In this document: piece after piece, positions 23,505 to 33,545 of the stretch
Position numbering within the stretch: the first letter of the stretch is position 1
Layout: each line of letters starts with the position of its first letter
From: Limnobacter sp.
GTDB lineage: Bacteria > Pseudomonadota > Gammaproteobacteria > Burkholderiales > Burkholderiaceae_B
NCBI GenBank assembly: GCA_029866125.1
Contig: JARWZZ010000012.1
Coordinates: forward strand, 123,926-187,925
Length of the DNA stretch: 64,000 nt
Direction of reading: 5' to 3'
Notes under the pieces: generated by a model
What the model saw: only the letters and a program-made list of their open reading frames with translations
The model's database searches: none
Told to the model about the DNA's origin: nothing
Made by a program: the position numbers and the translations under genes

Positions 23505-24476
23505 GTGCTTGGGGTTCAATTGAAAAGTAGGTCGTGGCGTGGCGTAGTCATTTGGGTGCTTGGTTTGGTGTTTGGCTTTGTGCTGATTGGGCCTGGTGTT
23601 GCCACGGTACCTGCACAGCCCCCTACGGCATGGCTGATCCAGATTACAGGAAACCCTCAGCTTATATTGCCTCCGGTCAAAGCCGCCTCCAAGTCAAAAG
23701 TAGACCTCAAAAAGGAAACAGTGAGGCCTGGCACCAAAACCTCGTCTTTGCCGTTTGCAAAACCCCTTTCAGCTTTGTATCAGGGTTATGAGATTGTTTT
23801 AAAGGCACGAGACTCAGTCACCTTGCTTATTCCATCCAGTTCAACCCGTCGGGTTTACCGGGGCCCTGGGCGTCTAAAGGTGAAGAAAGAGGCCGTGTCC
23901 GTGCGTTGGGGGGATGAGCCCAGTGTTTTTCCTATTCCCGTTTCTTATTTCGACACCCTGGATGCATGGCTTGACCACAGCCACACCCCAAAGGCTGGCG
24001 TCGCCATTGCCGCTGAAGGCATGCAGGTTTTGGCACCTTTGAATGGTTCTTTGTTACTGACGCGCAATGTGGAATTCAAACTCGCTGGCCTGGTTCCAGA
24101 GGATTCCCAACTTATTTTGTATGGTCCAGATGGCAAGCGGTTTTGGACCCAAATGATTGAAGGCCCCGATGTGGAGTTTCCAAGGTCTGCTGATTTTGAT
24201 TGGGGGCAACGCTTTACCTGGGAAATACGCAAAAAAACGGGTGGACGTTTGGCGCGGGGCGACTTTGCAATTGCAGATGAAAGTTTGGCCAGCCACCTGC
24301 TCAGCCAGAAACTGCCTTTGAGCAAATCCACCCCGCATGTGGATTTGCTGATTTACGGTTTGAAGCTGGACATGGTGGGAGCCTTTCATGAGACTGAAGA
24401 GGTGTTTGAACTCATCGGCATGACGCATGACCGGTCCCGGTGGCCAGTGGGCAGGCCCAGTGCCTCGACTCGCTAG
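23505..24476 (+). CDS. Unrecognised exported protein, possibly FecR-like
   Basis: The 323-residue protein starts at a GTG abutting the pldA stop codon, so the two are probably translated together. It has an N-terminal hydrophobic segment (VVIWVLGLVFGFVLIGPGVA, about residues 14-33). The next section (PLSALYQGYEIVLKARDSVTLL, then RRVYRGPGRLKV) loosely resembles the N-terminal beta-sandwich of FecR-type periplasmic proteins, but I do not claim membership. The rest is predicted beta-rich with no motif I recognise. Linkage to pldA suggests an envelope role. Confidence 0.6.
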   Translation: MLGVQLKSRSWRGVVIWVLGLVFGFVLIGPGVATVPAQPPTAWLIQITGNPQLILPPVKAASKSKVDLKKETVRPGTKTSSLPFAKPLSALYQGYEIVLKARDSVTLLIPSSSTRRVYRGPGRLKVKKEAVSVRWGDEPSVFPIPVSYFDTLDAWLDHSHTPKAGVAIAAEGMQVLAPLNGSLLLTRNVEFKLAGLVPEDSQLILYGPDGKRFWTQMIEGPDVEFPRSADFDWGQRFTWEIRKKTGGRLARGDFAIADESLASHLLSQKLPLSKSTPHVDLLIYGLKLDMVGAFHETEEVFELIGMTHDRSRWPVGRPSASTR

Positions 24477-24488
24477 TTTTGTTGGGCT

Positions 24489-26441
24489 TTACTTTTTTTC
24501 TTCAAGCTCTTCCCAACGCGCGTAGGTTTGGCTGAGTTCAGACTCCACTTTGCTCATGCGGTTTTGGATTTGTGTCACTTCCGAAGCTGGCTTTTGATAA
24601 AAATTGGGGTTGCCAATCAAAGCCAACAGTTCGGCCTGCTCGGTTTCCAGTTTTTCAATCAAAGCGGGCAGTGCTTCCAACTCCCTGGCTTCTTTGTAAC
24701 CCAGTTTTTTGCCTTTCGGCGTTTCCTTGGTTTCAGCAGGCTTAATTTGCTGCTCGTTGGGTTTGCTTTGTGGCTCTTCCGGTGCAGCTGCAGAGTTTAG
24801 CCTTTGCATGCCTTTTTCAAGTTTGGCCTGCAAATTGTTCCAAGGGTCTTCAGTGCGCTGGCGCAGCCAATCTTCATAGCCGCCAATGTAGTCTTGCACC
24901 ACGCCTTCGCCTTCAAACACCATGCATCGTGTAGCAATTTGGTTGATAAACTCGCGGTCGTGGCTGACCAAAATCACTGTGCCTTCATAAGCCATCAGGC
25001 GCTCTTCAAGCAGCTCCAGTGTTTCAATGTCCAGGTCGTTGGTGGGTTCGTCCAGTACCATCAGGTTGGACGGTTTGGAAAACAATTGGGCCAACAGCAA
25101 ACGTGCACGCTCACCACCGGACAAACTGCGCACGGGCTGACGGGCGCGGTCGGGGGTAAACAGGAAGTCTTGCAAATAACCCATCACATGCTGGCTGGCA
25201 CCGTTTTTTTGCACGTATTCACGGCCTGCGCCAATCACATCCACCGCAGTTTCTTCTTCATTGAAGGCGCTGCGCAGCTGGTCAAAGTACGCAATTTCCA
25301 GCTTGGTGCCCAAGCGCAGGTCACCCGTATCCGGCTTTAATTGCCCCAAAATGACCTTCAAAGCGGTTGTTTTACCAATGCCGTTGGGGCCGAGGAAACC
25401 AATTTTCTCGCCCCGCATAATCAGTGTGCTGAAGTTGTCCAAAATCTTGAACCCATCCAGCGCCAAGCTCACATCGGTTAACTCAGCCACCAGCTTGCCG
25501 CTGCGCTCGGCTTCTTGCACTTCCACCTTGGCTTTGCCCAGCAAATTGCGACGCTCGGCAAACTGTTGGCGCATGTCCTTCAGGGCGCGTACGCGGCCTT
25601 CGTTGCGGGTACGGCGGGCTTCAATCCCGCGGCGAATCCACACCTCTTCTTCTGCCAGTTTCTTGTCAAACAAGGCGCGTTGCTTTTCTTCAGCATGCAA
25701 AAACTCTGCTTTGCCTTTCAAAAAGCCATCGTAGCCGCCTGACCAGCTTTTCAGCATGCCCCGGTCCAAGTCACACACGCGCGTGGCCAGCCTGCGCATA
25801 AACGCCCGGTCGTGGCTGACTAAAATCACAGAGCCTTGAAATTGGCGAATTTCTTCTTCAAGCAGTTCAATACTGGGTATGTCCAAATGGTTGGTCGGCT
25901 CATCCAGCAGCAATACATCGGGGTTGCCCACCATGGCTTGGGCCAGCATCACTTTGCGCTTCATCCCGCCTGATAGGCTGGAAAAGGGCAAGTCCGCTGG
26001 CAATTTAAAGCGAGACATGACTTGCTCAATGTCACTCAGTACCTGCCATGCGTGGTGCTCAGACAAGTAGTGCTGCGCATCGTCCAATTCCTTGCCTTGC
26101 GCATCTGTCAGGGTGCTGTGGTCCAGCGCGCTCAGCCTTTGAAACGTCAGTGTGGCCGCTCCAGCTTGGCCCATACCCATGGCAACCACTTCCGCAATGG
26201 TTAGGTCTTGCCCATCCGGTACGGCCTGTTGCAAGCTTGCAATGCGCAAGCCATCGCGCTTGATAACCAGCCCGTCTTCGGGCTGCAGCTGATTGTTCAG
26301 AATGCGGAAAAGCGTACTTTTACCCGCGCCGTTCCTACCCACCAAAGCCACTTTTTCGCGCTCTTCCAGCGAGAAGTCCACCTGATCCAGCAGGACCATG
26401 GTTCCAATTCGGTAGCTGACTGATTTCAGTCCCAACAGCAT
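24489..26441 (-). CDS. uup: ABC-F ATPase, Uup type
   Basis: The 650-residue soluble protein has two ABC modules and no membrane domain. Module 1 has GRNGAGKST, LSGGMKRK and LDEPTNHLD; module 2 has GPNGIGKTT, LSGGERAR and LDEPTNDLD. A C-terminal coiled coil (last 70 residues, LIEKLETEQAELLALIG then MSKVESELSQTYARWEELEEKK) is the Uup hallmark. ABC-F proteins act on ribosomes, and Uup is also linked to transposon excision and DNA branched-intermediate handling in E. coli. It stands alone, convergent with the exported-protein gene. Confidence 0.93.
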   Translation of the reverse strand: MLLGLKSVSYRIGTMVLLDQVDFSLEEREKVALVGRNGAGKSTLFRILNNQLQPEDGLVIKRDGLRIASLQQAVPDGQDLTIAEVVAMGMGQAGAATLTFQRLSALDHSTLTDAQGKELDDAQHYLSEHHAWQVLSDIEQVMSRFKLPADLPFSSLSGGMKRKVMLAQAMVGNPDVLLLDEPTNHLDIPSIELLEEEIRQFQGSVILVSHDRAFMRRLATRVCDLDRGMLKSWSGGYDGFLKGKAEFLHAEEKQRALFDKKLAEEEVWIRRGIEARRTRNEGRVRALKDMRQQFAERRNLLGKAKVEVQEAERSGKLVAELTDVSLALDGFKILDNFSTLIMRGEKIGFLGPNGIGKTTALKVILGQLKPDTGDLRLGTKLEIAYFDQLRSAFNEEETAVDVIGAGREYVQKNGASQHVMGYLQDFLFTPDRARQPVRSLSGGERARLLLAQLFSKPSNLMVLDEPTNDLDIETLELLEERLMAYEGTVILVSHDREFINQIATRCMVFEGEGVVQDYIGGYEDWLRQRTEDPWNNLQAKLEKGMQRLNSAAAPEEPQSKPNEQQIKPAETKETPKGKKLGYKEARELEALPALIEKLETEQAELLALIGNPNFYQKPASEVTQIQNRMSKVESELSQTYARWEELEEKK

Positions 26442-26483
26442 GATTTTATTCCTGATATTAAATGTCTAAAGCAACCATGAAGT

Positions 26484-27389
26484 TCATGGATTTGTGAGTA
26501 GCAAAGCCGTCACCAAACCTGCATCGGGCGTAAAGCGCCATTGGTTGACTGCATTGACGCAAGCGCTGCGGGTCGTGAGTTCAAAACACAGCACTTCGCC
26601 ATCCCGGTTTTTCGGTGTCCAGTTGCGGGGCACTATACCCTTAAAAAGGTGAATCGTCTCGTGGTGCCAACCAATACCGACCGGGCGAGAAACCAAAATA
26701 GGGTCTCTGGCCAGCTTCAAATCAACCTGATTGGGCATTAGGCCTGCTTCTTCATCCAGTTCTCGCCACACACAACTCCACGGCGTTTCGCCCGCACCCA
26801 AGCCACCAGCCGACAAATTATCCAACATGCCCGGGTTTTCTTTTTTGTGAAGGGACCGCTTGCCCAACCACACCAAGCCGTCGGGCGTTTCGATGTGAAT
26901 GTGGACCGCTTGGCTGCGCAGACCCAGCATTTTGAACATGCCCCGTTCCAAGTCAAAAAGTGGTTCACCATTCAGGTTGTGCACGGTTTGCAGTTCGTCA
27001 CGCCAAGTGGGTACCCAACGGCGACTGTGTAGCCACACGCCCAATTCAGTCAGGGTGGCTTGTGCATCGCTCAGCGGAATTTGTACGGTACCTTCGGTGT
27101 TGCAGCGTATGCCCATATCCTGAAAACCGGCCAACACGCGGGTTTGAGCTAACCCATGTAGCCAGCCCAAGGCTTGATCGCCTATTAAAAGCCGGCGGCA
27201 TGCTTGGATGTTGGTTTCAAGGCTGCCTTCATTGATGCTTTCTTTGCCGCTTTCTTTGCTGCTTTCTTTGCTGCTTTCTTTGTCGCGCCATCGGCTGCAA
27301 AAGCCGTCGAATGTGGCACCCAGTTCAGACTGTACCCACTTACGATCGGCTTCCACCTGAATGGACTGCATGGGCTTACCCTCTGCCAT
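26484..27389 (-). CDS. DUF4743-Nudix hydrolase
   Basis: The 301-residue protein has a DUF4743-like N-terminal domain and a Nudix box near residue 200 (GGLGAGE, seven residues, RELDEEAGL). This arrangement occurs in the Nudix half of fungal thiamine-pyrophosphokinase fusions and in proteins proposed to hydrolyse oxidised thiamine diphosphate. The activity here is inferred. The frame is open to 27,668, but that part lies inside rodA. The ATG at 27,389 overlaps the rodA stop as TAATG, which makes it the last gene of the elongasome operon. A (KESS)n-type repeat interrupts residues about 36-53. Confidence 0.85.
   Translation of the reverse strand: MAEGKPMQSIQVEADRKWVQSELGATFDGFCSRWRDKESSKESSKESGKESINEGSLETNIQACRRLLIGDQALGWLHGLAQTRVLAGFQDMGIRCNTEGTVQIPLSDAQATLTELGVWLHSRRWVPTWRDELQTVHNLNGEPLFDLERGMFKMLGLRSQAVHIHIETPDGLVWLGKRSLHKKENPGMLDNLSAGGLGAGETPWSCVWRELDEEAGLMPNQVDLKLARDPILVSRPVGIGWHHETIHLFKGIVPRNWTPKNRDGEVLCFELTTRSACVNAVNQWRFTPDAGLVTALLLTNP
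27231..27284 (-). repeat. In-frame 12-bp tandem repeat in the Nudix gene
   Basis: Units of TCTTTGCTGCTT (plus-strand reading) recur with a 12-bp period at 27,241, 27,253 and 27,265, with degenerate copies on both sides. On the coding strand they specify KESS, KESS, KESG and KESI. Since 12 is a multiple of three, copy-number change would lengthen or shorten the protein without a frameshift. Confidence 0.85.
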
Positions 27390-28507
27390 TAACTGGGAAC
27401 CAGCTTTTTGGTGTTTTGAATACTCATCAAGATGCCCGCACCCATGCCCAAAGTCACCAATGCCGTACCGCCGTAACTCATCAATGGCAAGGGCACGCCC
27501 ACCACGGGCAGAATACCGCTCACCATCCCGATGTTTACAAACGCATAGGTGAAGAAAATCAAAGCCATTGCGCCCGCCAGTAGCCGCGTAAACAAGTTGG
27601 GCGCATTGGACGCAATAGCCAAGCCCCTGAATATCAAAAAGGTGTACAACGTCAGCAAAAACAAGCAACCCAAAAGCCCAAATTCTTCAGCCAACACAGC
27701 AAATATAAAGTCGGTGGTTTTTTCGGGAATGAATTCCAGATGGGTTTGGGTGCCCTTCAAAAAGCCTTTACCGGTCATTCCCCCTGACCCCACAGCGACG
27801 GTGGATTGAATGATGTGGAAGCCTTTGCCCAATGGGTCTTTGGTGGGGTCGAGCAAAGTCAGTACACGTTGACGCTGATAATCATGCATCAGGCTCCAAA
27901 ACAAGGGCAGCGCTGCAATAAAGGTGAATACCATGCCACCCATCACCTTCCATGACAAACCCGCGAAAAAAATCACAAAAAAACCAGCACCCAAAACCAG
28001 CAAGGCGGTACCCAAATCCGGCTGCTTCAGGATGAGCACGGCCGGGACGGCCAATAACACAGAGGCCACGCCAAAGTCCCGCCAATTGGAAATGTTCTCG
28101 CGCTGCTGGAAAAACCAAGCCAACATAAGCGGCATTGCGATTTTCATGATTTCAGAAGGCTGAATGCGGATAAAACCCAAATCCAGCCAACGCCTAGCGC
28201 CTTTGGAAATGTCACCGAATAGCGCCACCCCAAGTAACAAAATGACCCCGCCCAAATACAAGGGCACGGCTACCTTCATCAGGGTTTGTGGGGTTACATT
28301 GGCCACAACCCACATCACCAAAAACGCCACGGCAAAGTTTCTAAACTGGTCTTGCATTCTTCCGTCAAAATCCAGGGACGCGCTGTATTGGGTCACCATG
28401 GCAAACAGAAAAAGTATGAACAAAATCAAGCTGAGCATGGGGTCAAACACAGTCACAAACGGCCTGACTTTTTGCCAAATCGGCTGACGAGAAACAATTT
28501 TATTCAC
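27389..28507 (-). CDS. rodA: RodA, SEDS peptidoglycan glycosyltransferase
   Basis: The 372-residue polytopic protein has about ten membrane segments and the SEDS signatures RWLDLGFIRIQPSE, PDLGTALL and YGGTALV. RodA polymerises lipid II during cylindrical elongation together with PBP2. The gene overlaps mrdA by 8 nt and the Nudix gene by 1 nt, continuing the mre/mrd operon. Confidence 0.95.
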   Translation of the reverse strand: MNKIVSRQPIWQKVRPFVTVFDPMLSLILFILFLFAMVTQYSASLDFDGRMQDQFRNFAVAFLVMWVVANVTPQTLMKVAVPLYLGGVILLLGVALFGDISKGARRWLDLGFIRIQPSEIMKIAMPLMLAWFFQQRENISNWRDFGVASVLLAVPAVLILKQPDLGTALLVLGAGFFVIFFAGLSWKVMGGMVFTFIAALPLFWSLMHDYQRQRVLTLLDPTKDPLGKGFHIIQSTVAVGSGGMTGKGFLKGTQTHLEFIPEKTTDFIFAVLAEEFGLLGCLFLLTLYTFLIFRGLAIASNAPNLFTRLLAGAMALIFFTYAFVNIGMVSGILPVVGVPLPLMSYGGTALVTLGMGAGILMSIQNTKKLVPS

Positions 28508-30401
28508 TTGGAATCACCCTGCTTTTGAGGTGGGGGGGAAGTGGTGGCCCCACAAATTCATCCACACTCCAGAATGCATCTAACACCTGCTTGATTGCTG
28601 GGGCTGCAGCTTGGGCACCAAACCCACCGTTTTCAACAATCGCAGCCAAAGCTATTCTTGGCTTGTCCACAGGGGAAAATGCAATAAACCAACTGTGGTC
28701 CCTGAATCGCTCGGCCAGTTCTTTGCCACGATAAACCTCGCCTTTTTTCAAGCTGAAAACCTGTGCGGTGCCTGTTTTACCGCCCACAGTGTATTTCGCG
28801 CCCATGAATACCCGAGTTGCAGTGCCTTGCAATGCTACACCCTGCATGGAACGTTTGATGAATTCCACATATTCGGGTGTGAGGGGAACTGGATCAGAGA
28901 AGTCAATCGCTCGGTCTGTAATCTCACCGCTCACCGGGTTTTGAAACGCACGCACCATGCGGGGTTTGGGTTTGACCCCGCCAGTGACCAACACGCCGGT
29001 TGCATGGGCCAGTTGAAGTGGGGTGTAGCTGTTGTAGCCCTGGCCAATGGCCACAGAAATGGTCTCACCCGAGTACCAACGTTTGGCCTCTGGGCGTTTG
29101 AATACTTTGGCCTTCCATTCGCGGGAGGGTAAAACCCCCGGCCTTTCCCCGCCCAAGTCAATACCCGTCATGGATCCAAAGCCAAATTTGGCCATGTAGT
29201 CTGCAATTGCATCAATGCCCAAGTCGTTGCCCAGCATGTAGTAATAGGTGTTGCAGGAGTCAGCGATTGAAGTGAACAGGTCCACATAGCCGTGACCACC
29301 CACCTTGTCATCCATGAAGCGGCGCCCGCCAAAATCAAAATAGCCCGGGTCTCGAATGGCCGATGTGGTGTTTCGGATTCCTCTTTCCAAGGCGGTCATG
29401 GCCATGAATGGTTTGAATGTGGAGCCCGGTGGGTAGGTGCCTGCCAAAGGGCGATTCAACAAGGGTCGGTCTGGTGATTCATTCAGTGCCCTCCAGTTGT
29501 CAGGGTCAATGCCTTCCACAAACAGGTTGGGGTCAAAACTGGGTTGGCTTACAATCGCAAGAATGTCGCCGGTGTTGGGGTCAAGCGCCACCAGGGCGCC
29601 ACGACGGCCATTCAGGGCTTCCTCGGCCGCATTCTGCAAACGCAAATCCAAAGACAAAATCAAGTTGTTGCCCGGTACTGCGGGTGAGCGAGACAGCACC
29701 CGAACTGCCCGTCCGCCTGCGGAGGTTTCTACCTCTTCAAAACCGGTGCCACCGTGAAGCGTGGTTTCATACCACTTCTCCAAGCCGTCTTTGCCAATGT
29801 ATACCGTGCCTCGGTAATTGTTGGTGAGGTCTTCAGATTCGATTCGGTCTTGGTCTTTCTCGGAAATTCGCCCGATGTAACCCAAGGCGTGTGCGGCCGT
29901 GGTGCCATAGGGGTATTGCCTGAAAAGCCGCGCCCTGATTTCAACACCGGGGAAGCGATAACTCTGCACTGCAAACCGTGCCACTTCGTCGTCGCTTAAG
30001 CGTGTGCGAATTGGAATGGATTCAAAGCGTTTGGATTCAAACTTCAGCTTTTTGAACCGCTTTTTGTCCAAGGCCGAAATTTCAACCACTTTGGACAATT
30101 CCTCAATGGTGTCGTCCAGTTTTTTGATTTTTGAGGGGGTGAGTTCCAGCGTGTAGGCGGAATAATTATTGGCCAGTACCGAGTAATTCCGGTCCAAAAT
30201 AAGGCCCCGGTTGGGCACCAGCGGTACGATGGTAATCCGGTTGTCCTCAGCCTTGGAGGAGTAATTGTCGTACTTGACAATTTGAAGCCAAAACAAGCGC
30301 CCCAGCAGGATGCCGAAAAATAGCACCACAACCACTCCAGCGATAAAAACCCTGAAGCGGAACTGTTGAAGTGCTTGTTCCGGATGCCTGAACTCTGTCA
30401 T
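28500..30401 (-). CDS. mrdA: PBP2, elongation-specific D,D-transpeptidase
   Basis: The 633-residue class B penicillin-binding protein has an N-terminal membrane anchor (about residues 17-39), a dimerisation/pedestal domain and a transpeptidase domain. Its motifs are STFKPF (SxxK, Ser nucleophile), SCN after a variable Asp (SxN), and GKTGTAQV (KTG). It crosslinks peptidoglycan with RodA during rod elongation. Length matches E. coli PBP2 (633 residues). It overlaps mreD by 4 nt. Confidence 0.95.
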   Translation of the reverse strand: MTEFRHPEQALQQFRFRVFIAGVVVVLFFGILLGRLFWLQIVKYDNYSSKAEDNRITIVPLVPNRGLILDRNYSVLANNYSAYTLELTPSKIKKLDDTIEELSKVVEISALDKKRFKKLKFESKRFESIPIRTRLSDDEVARFAVQSYRFPGVEIRARLFRQYPYGTTAAHALGYIGRISEKDQDRIESEDLTNNYRGTVYIGKDGLEKWYETTLHGGTGFEEVETSAGGRAVRVLSRSPAVPGNNLILSLDLRLQNAAEEALNGRRGALVALDPNTGDILAIVSQPSFDPNLFVEGIDPDNWRALNESPDRPLLNRPLAGTYPPGSTFKPFMAMTALERGIRNTTSAIRDPGYFDFGGRRFMDDKVGGHGYVDLFTSIADSCNTYYYMLGNDLGIDAIADYMAKFGFGSMTGIDLGGERPGVLPSREWKAKVFKRPEAKRWYSGETISVAIGQGYNSYTPLQLAHATGVLVTGGVKPKPRMVRAFQNPVSGEITDRAIDFSDPVPLTPEYVEFIKRSMQGVALQGTATRVFMGAKYTVGGKTGTAQVFSLKKGEVYRGKELAERFRDHSWFIAFSPVDKPRIALAAIVENGGFGAQAAAPAIKQVLDAFWSVDEFVGPPLPPHLKSRVIPSE

Positions 30402-30922
30402 ATCGGACGGTTGTCATCGCGTGAGATGGGCAGTTTCTGAGGTGCCAAAAGTATCAACTGCGTCAAAGGCCAAAGGGCTGTGGTCATTACACTTTCAATC
30501 AGAATCCACCAGCCGGGGTTCATCCCGCCGAAGGTAATCCTTAGGCTTACAGTCACCAATTGTGCTGCCAAAAACAGGGGGAAAATATGGGCTGCCTGCA
30601 AAATGGGAGTAAACCACAATACCCGTCGGTGAATGGTGATGGCGAAGTAGGACAGCAGCGTGTAGGCCAAAGCATGCTCGCCAAAAACGCTGGCAGAGTG
30701 CACGTCCATAATCAGCCCGAAACACCAGGCCACGCCAATGCCCACCCTACGCGGCTGTCTGATGTTCCAGAACACCAATACCAGGGCCAAAATGTCGGGC
30801 AGAATCCAGTCCCGGTCAAGCGGCATCATTTCAAAAAGGGTGGCCAGCAACAGCGAAAATGCGATGAACAGCGGGTTGACTGGCCGAAGTATGGACTGGG
30901 ATGAGTGGTGGGAAATGGCCAT
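30398..30922 (-). CDS. mreD: MreD, rod-shape membrane protein
   Basis: The 174-residue protein has about five membrane segments and is placed between mreC and mrdA as in most betaproteobacteria. It includes the family's PDILALVLVFWNIRQPRRVGIG region and FGLIMDV. MreD links cytoplasmic MreB to periplasmic MreC in the elongasome. Start and stop overlap its neighbours by 1 and 4 nt. Confidence 0.92.
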   Translation of the reverse strand: MAISHHSSQSILRPVNPLFIAFSLLLATLFEMMPLDRDWILPDILALVLVFWNIRQPRRVGIGVAWCFGLIMDVHSASVFGEHALAYTLLSYFAITIHRRVLWFTPILQAAHIFPLFLAAQLVTVSLRITFGGMNPGWWILIESVMTTALWPLTQLILLAPQKLPISRDDNRPI

Positions 30923-31866
30923 CAGGGTTTGCCTGCTGTAGGTTTTAGCTCCACCTTGGGCTCCACTTTGGCTGGTTGTTCCACCTGGGGGGGCTGTTCG
31001 ACCTGGGGTGGTTGCCCCAGCGTTGGGTCGACTTCTGCAGTGTCTAACACCAGCAAGAAGCGATGCCGATCCACACCCGCAATCGGTTCACAAAAAATAC
31101 TGGCAAATGCGTACCTGGAATTACGCTCAACCCTCAGCACCTTGGCCACCGGTATTCCACGCGGGTACACGCCATCTAGCCCAGAGGTGACCATTTGGTC
31201 GTTCATTTCAACGTCAGAGTTGGGTGCCATAAACCGCAGTTCCAGAAGGCCGCCATCCAAACCGCCGTAAGCCACACTTCGAAGGCCGTTGCGCAGGTTT
31301 TCAACCGGGATAATCTGGTCTTTGTCGGTGATCAAAGACACCTCAGACCTTGCTGGGTAAACTCGAGTGACTTGCCCCAACAAACCCAATTCGTCGATTA
31401 CAGGCATGCCTTCTTTGACGTTTTGAATGCTGCCTTTGTTGATGATGATTTTTCTGGAGAATGGGTCATTGGCATCACTGATGACCTCAGTCAAAATTGA
31501 AGCCTTCACCTGAAGCGTTTTAGCGATGTCCAGCAGCTTGCGAAGCTTGGTGTTTTCAGATTTGATGGTTTGAAGTTCGTACAGCTTTTCTTGATCCGCC
31601 AACTGCTTTTTGCGAAGCCGCTCGTTTTCGGTTTGAAGGGAAGACACGGTGGCCGCGTACTCCACCGCTGAGCGTGACAACTCCACCGGCGCCCGCGCCA
31701 CCGTTTGCAACGGGTAAAGCAGCGAGCCCACGGCTTTGCGGACCAATTCCATCGCGCCAAACTTGGCGTCAAGCGTGAGTAAACCCACCGACAGCGTGAC
31801 GAAGACAATCAACTTGGCCCTCGCGGAAGGGCCTTGTTTGAACAGCGGGGGAGGGATGTACTCCAT
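30922..31866 (-). CDS. mreC: MreC, rod-shape periplasmic scaffold
   Basis: The 314-residue protein has one N-terminal membrane anchor (about residues 18-38), a coiled coil (about 65-110) and a beta-domain with VISDANDPFSRKIIINKG and GMPVIDELGLLGQV. It organises PBP2-RodA in the periplasm. The C-terminal 35 residues are a Pro/Val/Glu/Gln-rich tail with a repeated QPPQVE unit, an extension beyond the folded domain that is probably disordered. It lies 25 nt downstream of mreB. Confidence 0.95.
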   Translation of the reverse strand: MEYIPPPLFKQGPSARAKLIVFVTLSVGLLTLDAKFGAMELVRKAVGSLLYPLQTVARAPVELSRSAVEYAATVSSLQTENERLRKKQLADQEKLYELQTIKSENTKLRKLLDIAKTLQVKASILTEVISDANDPFSRKIIINKGSIQNVKEGMPVIDELGLLGQVTRVYPARSEVSLITDKDQIIPVENLRNGLRSVAYGGLDGGLLELRFMAPNSDVEMNDQMVTSGLDGVYPRGIPVAKVLRVERNSRYAFASIFCEPIAGVDRHRFLLVLDTAEVDPTLGQPPQVEQPPQVEQPAKVEPKVELKPTAGKP

Positions 31867-31891
31867 GGGCTAAACTAAATTTCTACAAGCC

Positions 31892-32974
<1,083 letters not shown>

Positions 32975-33119
32975 CTAATTGTAAGACTTGGTAAAGCAGT
33001 CAGCGTAATCGTTGATGATAACCTATAAAATACTGTTTACCTCATTAAAACCGATCTTAGACTCCGGCCATGTGTACCATTAGAGCCGAAGTTCAAACCT
33101 AACCCATCGGAGACCCAAT

Positions 33120-33419
33120 ATGTCCCTTGATTCCAAGCAGCTTGCTCGAATTGCAATGCTGTCCAGACTCCGACTAGAGCCCGGTCAATCAGAACAACTG
33201 CAACAACAGCTGAACAATATCATGAACTTGGCTGATGCCCTCAGTCAGCAGGACACCACAGGCGTTGAACCATTGTCTCACCCCTTGGCTGTGATTTCTG
33301 AGGTGGCCTTGCGCCTGCGGGAGGATGAAGTGACCGAGCCAAATAGCAGAGATGCCAACATGGCCAATGCACCTTCACGTCAGGAAGGACTGTTCCTCGT
33401 ACCTAAGGTGATTGACTAG
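33120..33419 (+). CDS. gatC: GatC, Asp/Glu-tRNA amidotransferase subunit C
   Basis: The 99-residue small subunit of GatCAB contains the family opening (SLDSKQLARIAMLSRLRLE) and the C-terminal REGLFLVPKVID-like end. GatC stabilises the GatA-GatB pair. GatCAB converts Glu-tRNA(Gln), and often Asp-tRNA(Asn), to the amidated forms. It is the first gene of gatCAB and is separated from gatA by an unusually long 126 nt holding a palindrome. Confidence 0.93.
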   Translation: MSLDSKQLARIAMLSRLRLEPGQSEQLQQQLNNIMNLADALSQQDTTGVEPLSHPLAVISEVALRLREDEVTEPNSRDANMANAPSRQEGLFLVPKVID

Positions 33420-33435
33420 GTTGGTTTACTTACAT

Positions 33436-33453
33436 GGGTGATATGTATCACCC
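33436..33453. promoter_or_regulatory. 18-bp palindrome between gatC and gatA
   Basis: The sequence GGGTGATA-TG-TATCACCC is a perfect dyad 17 nt after the gatC stop. It could be a weak terminator or attenuator (stem GGGTGA/TCACCC, 6-nt loop, then GTTTTGTG). It also fits an FNR/CRP-type operator, since GTGAT-N4-ATCAC resembles the TTGAT-N4-ATCAA consensus. A related half-site AGGTGATATA occurs at 33,501-33,510, closer to gatA. Confidence 0.5.
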
Positions 33454-33545
33454 GTTTTGTGTGGTGCCCCTGTTTTTTACTTCGGCCTTCGAAAAAAAAT
33501 AGGTGATATACCATTTCATTCAAATTTAAGACAGTGTTGAGAGTC

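Noticed and set aside
27390..27668. N-terminal extension of the Nudix ORF
   Set aside because: This part lies antiparallel-free but inside rodA on the same strand in another frame. The TAATG overlap at 27,389 gives a better start and the extension has no conserved sequence.
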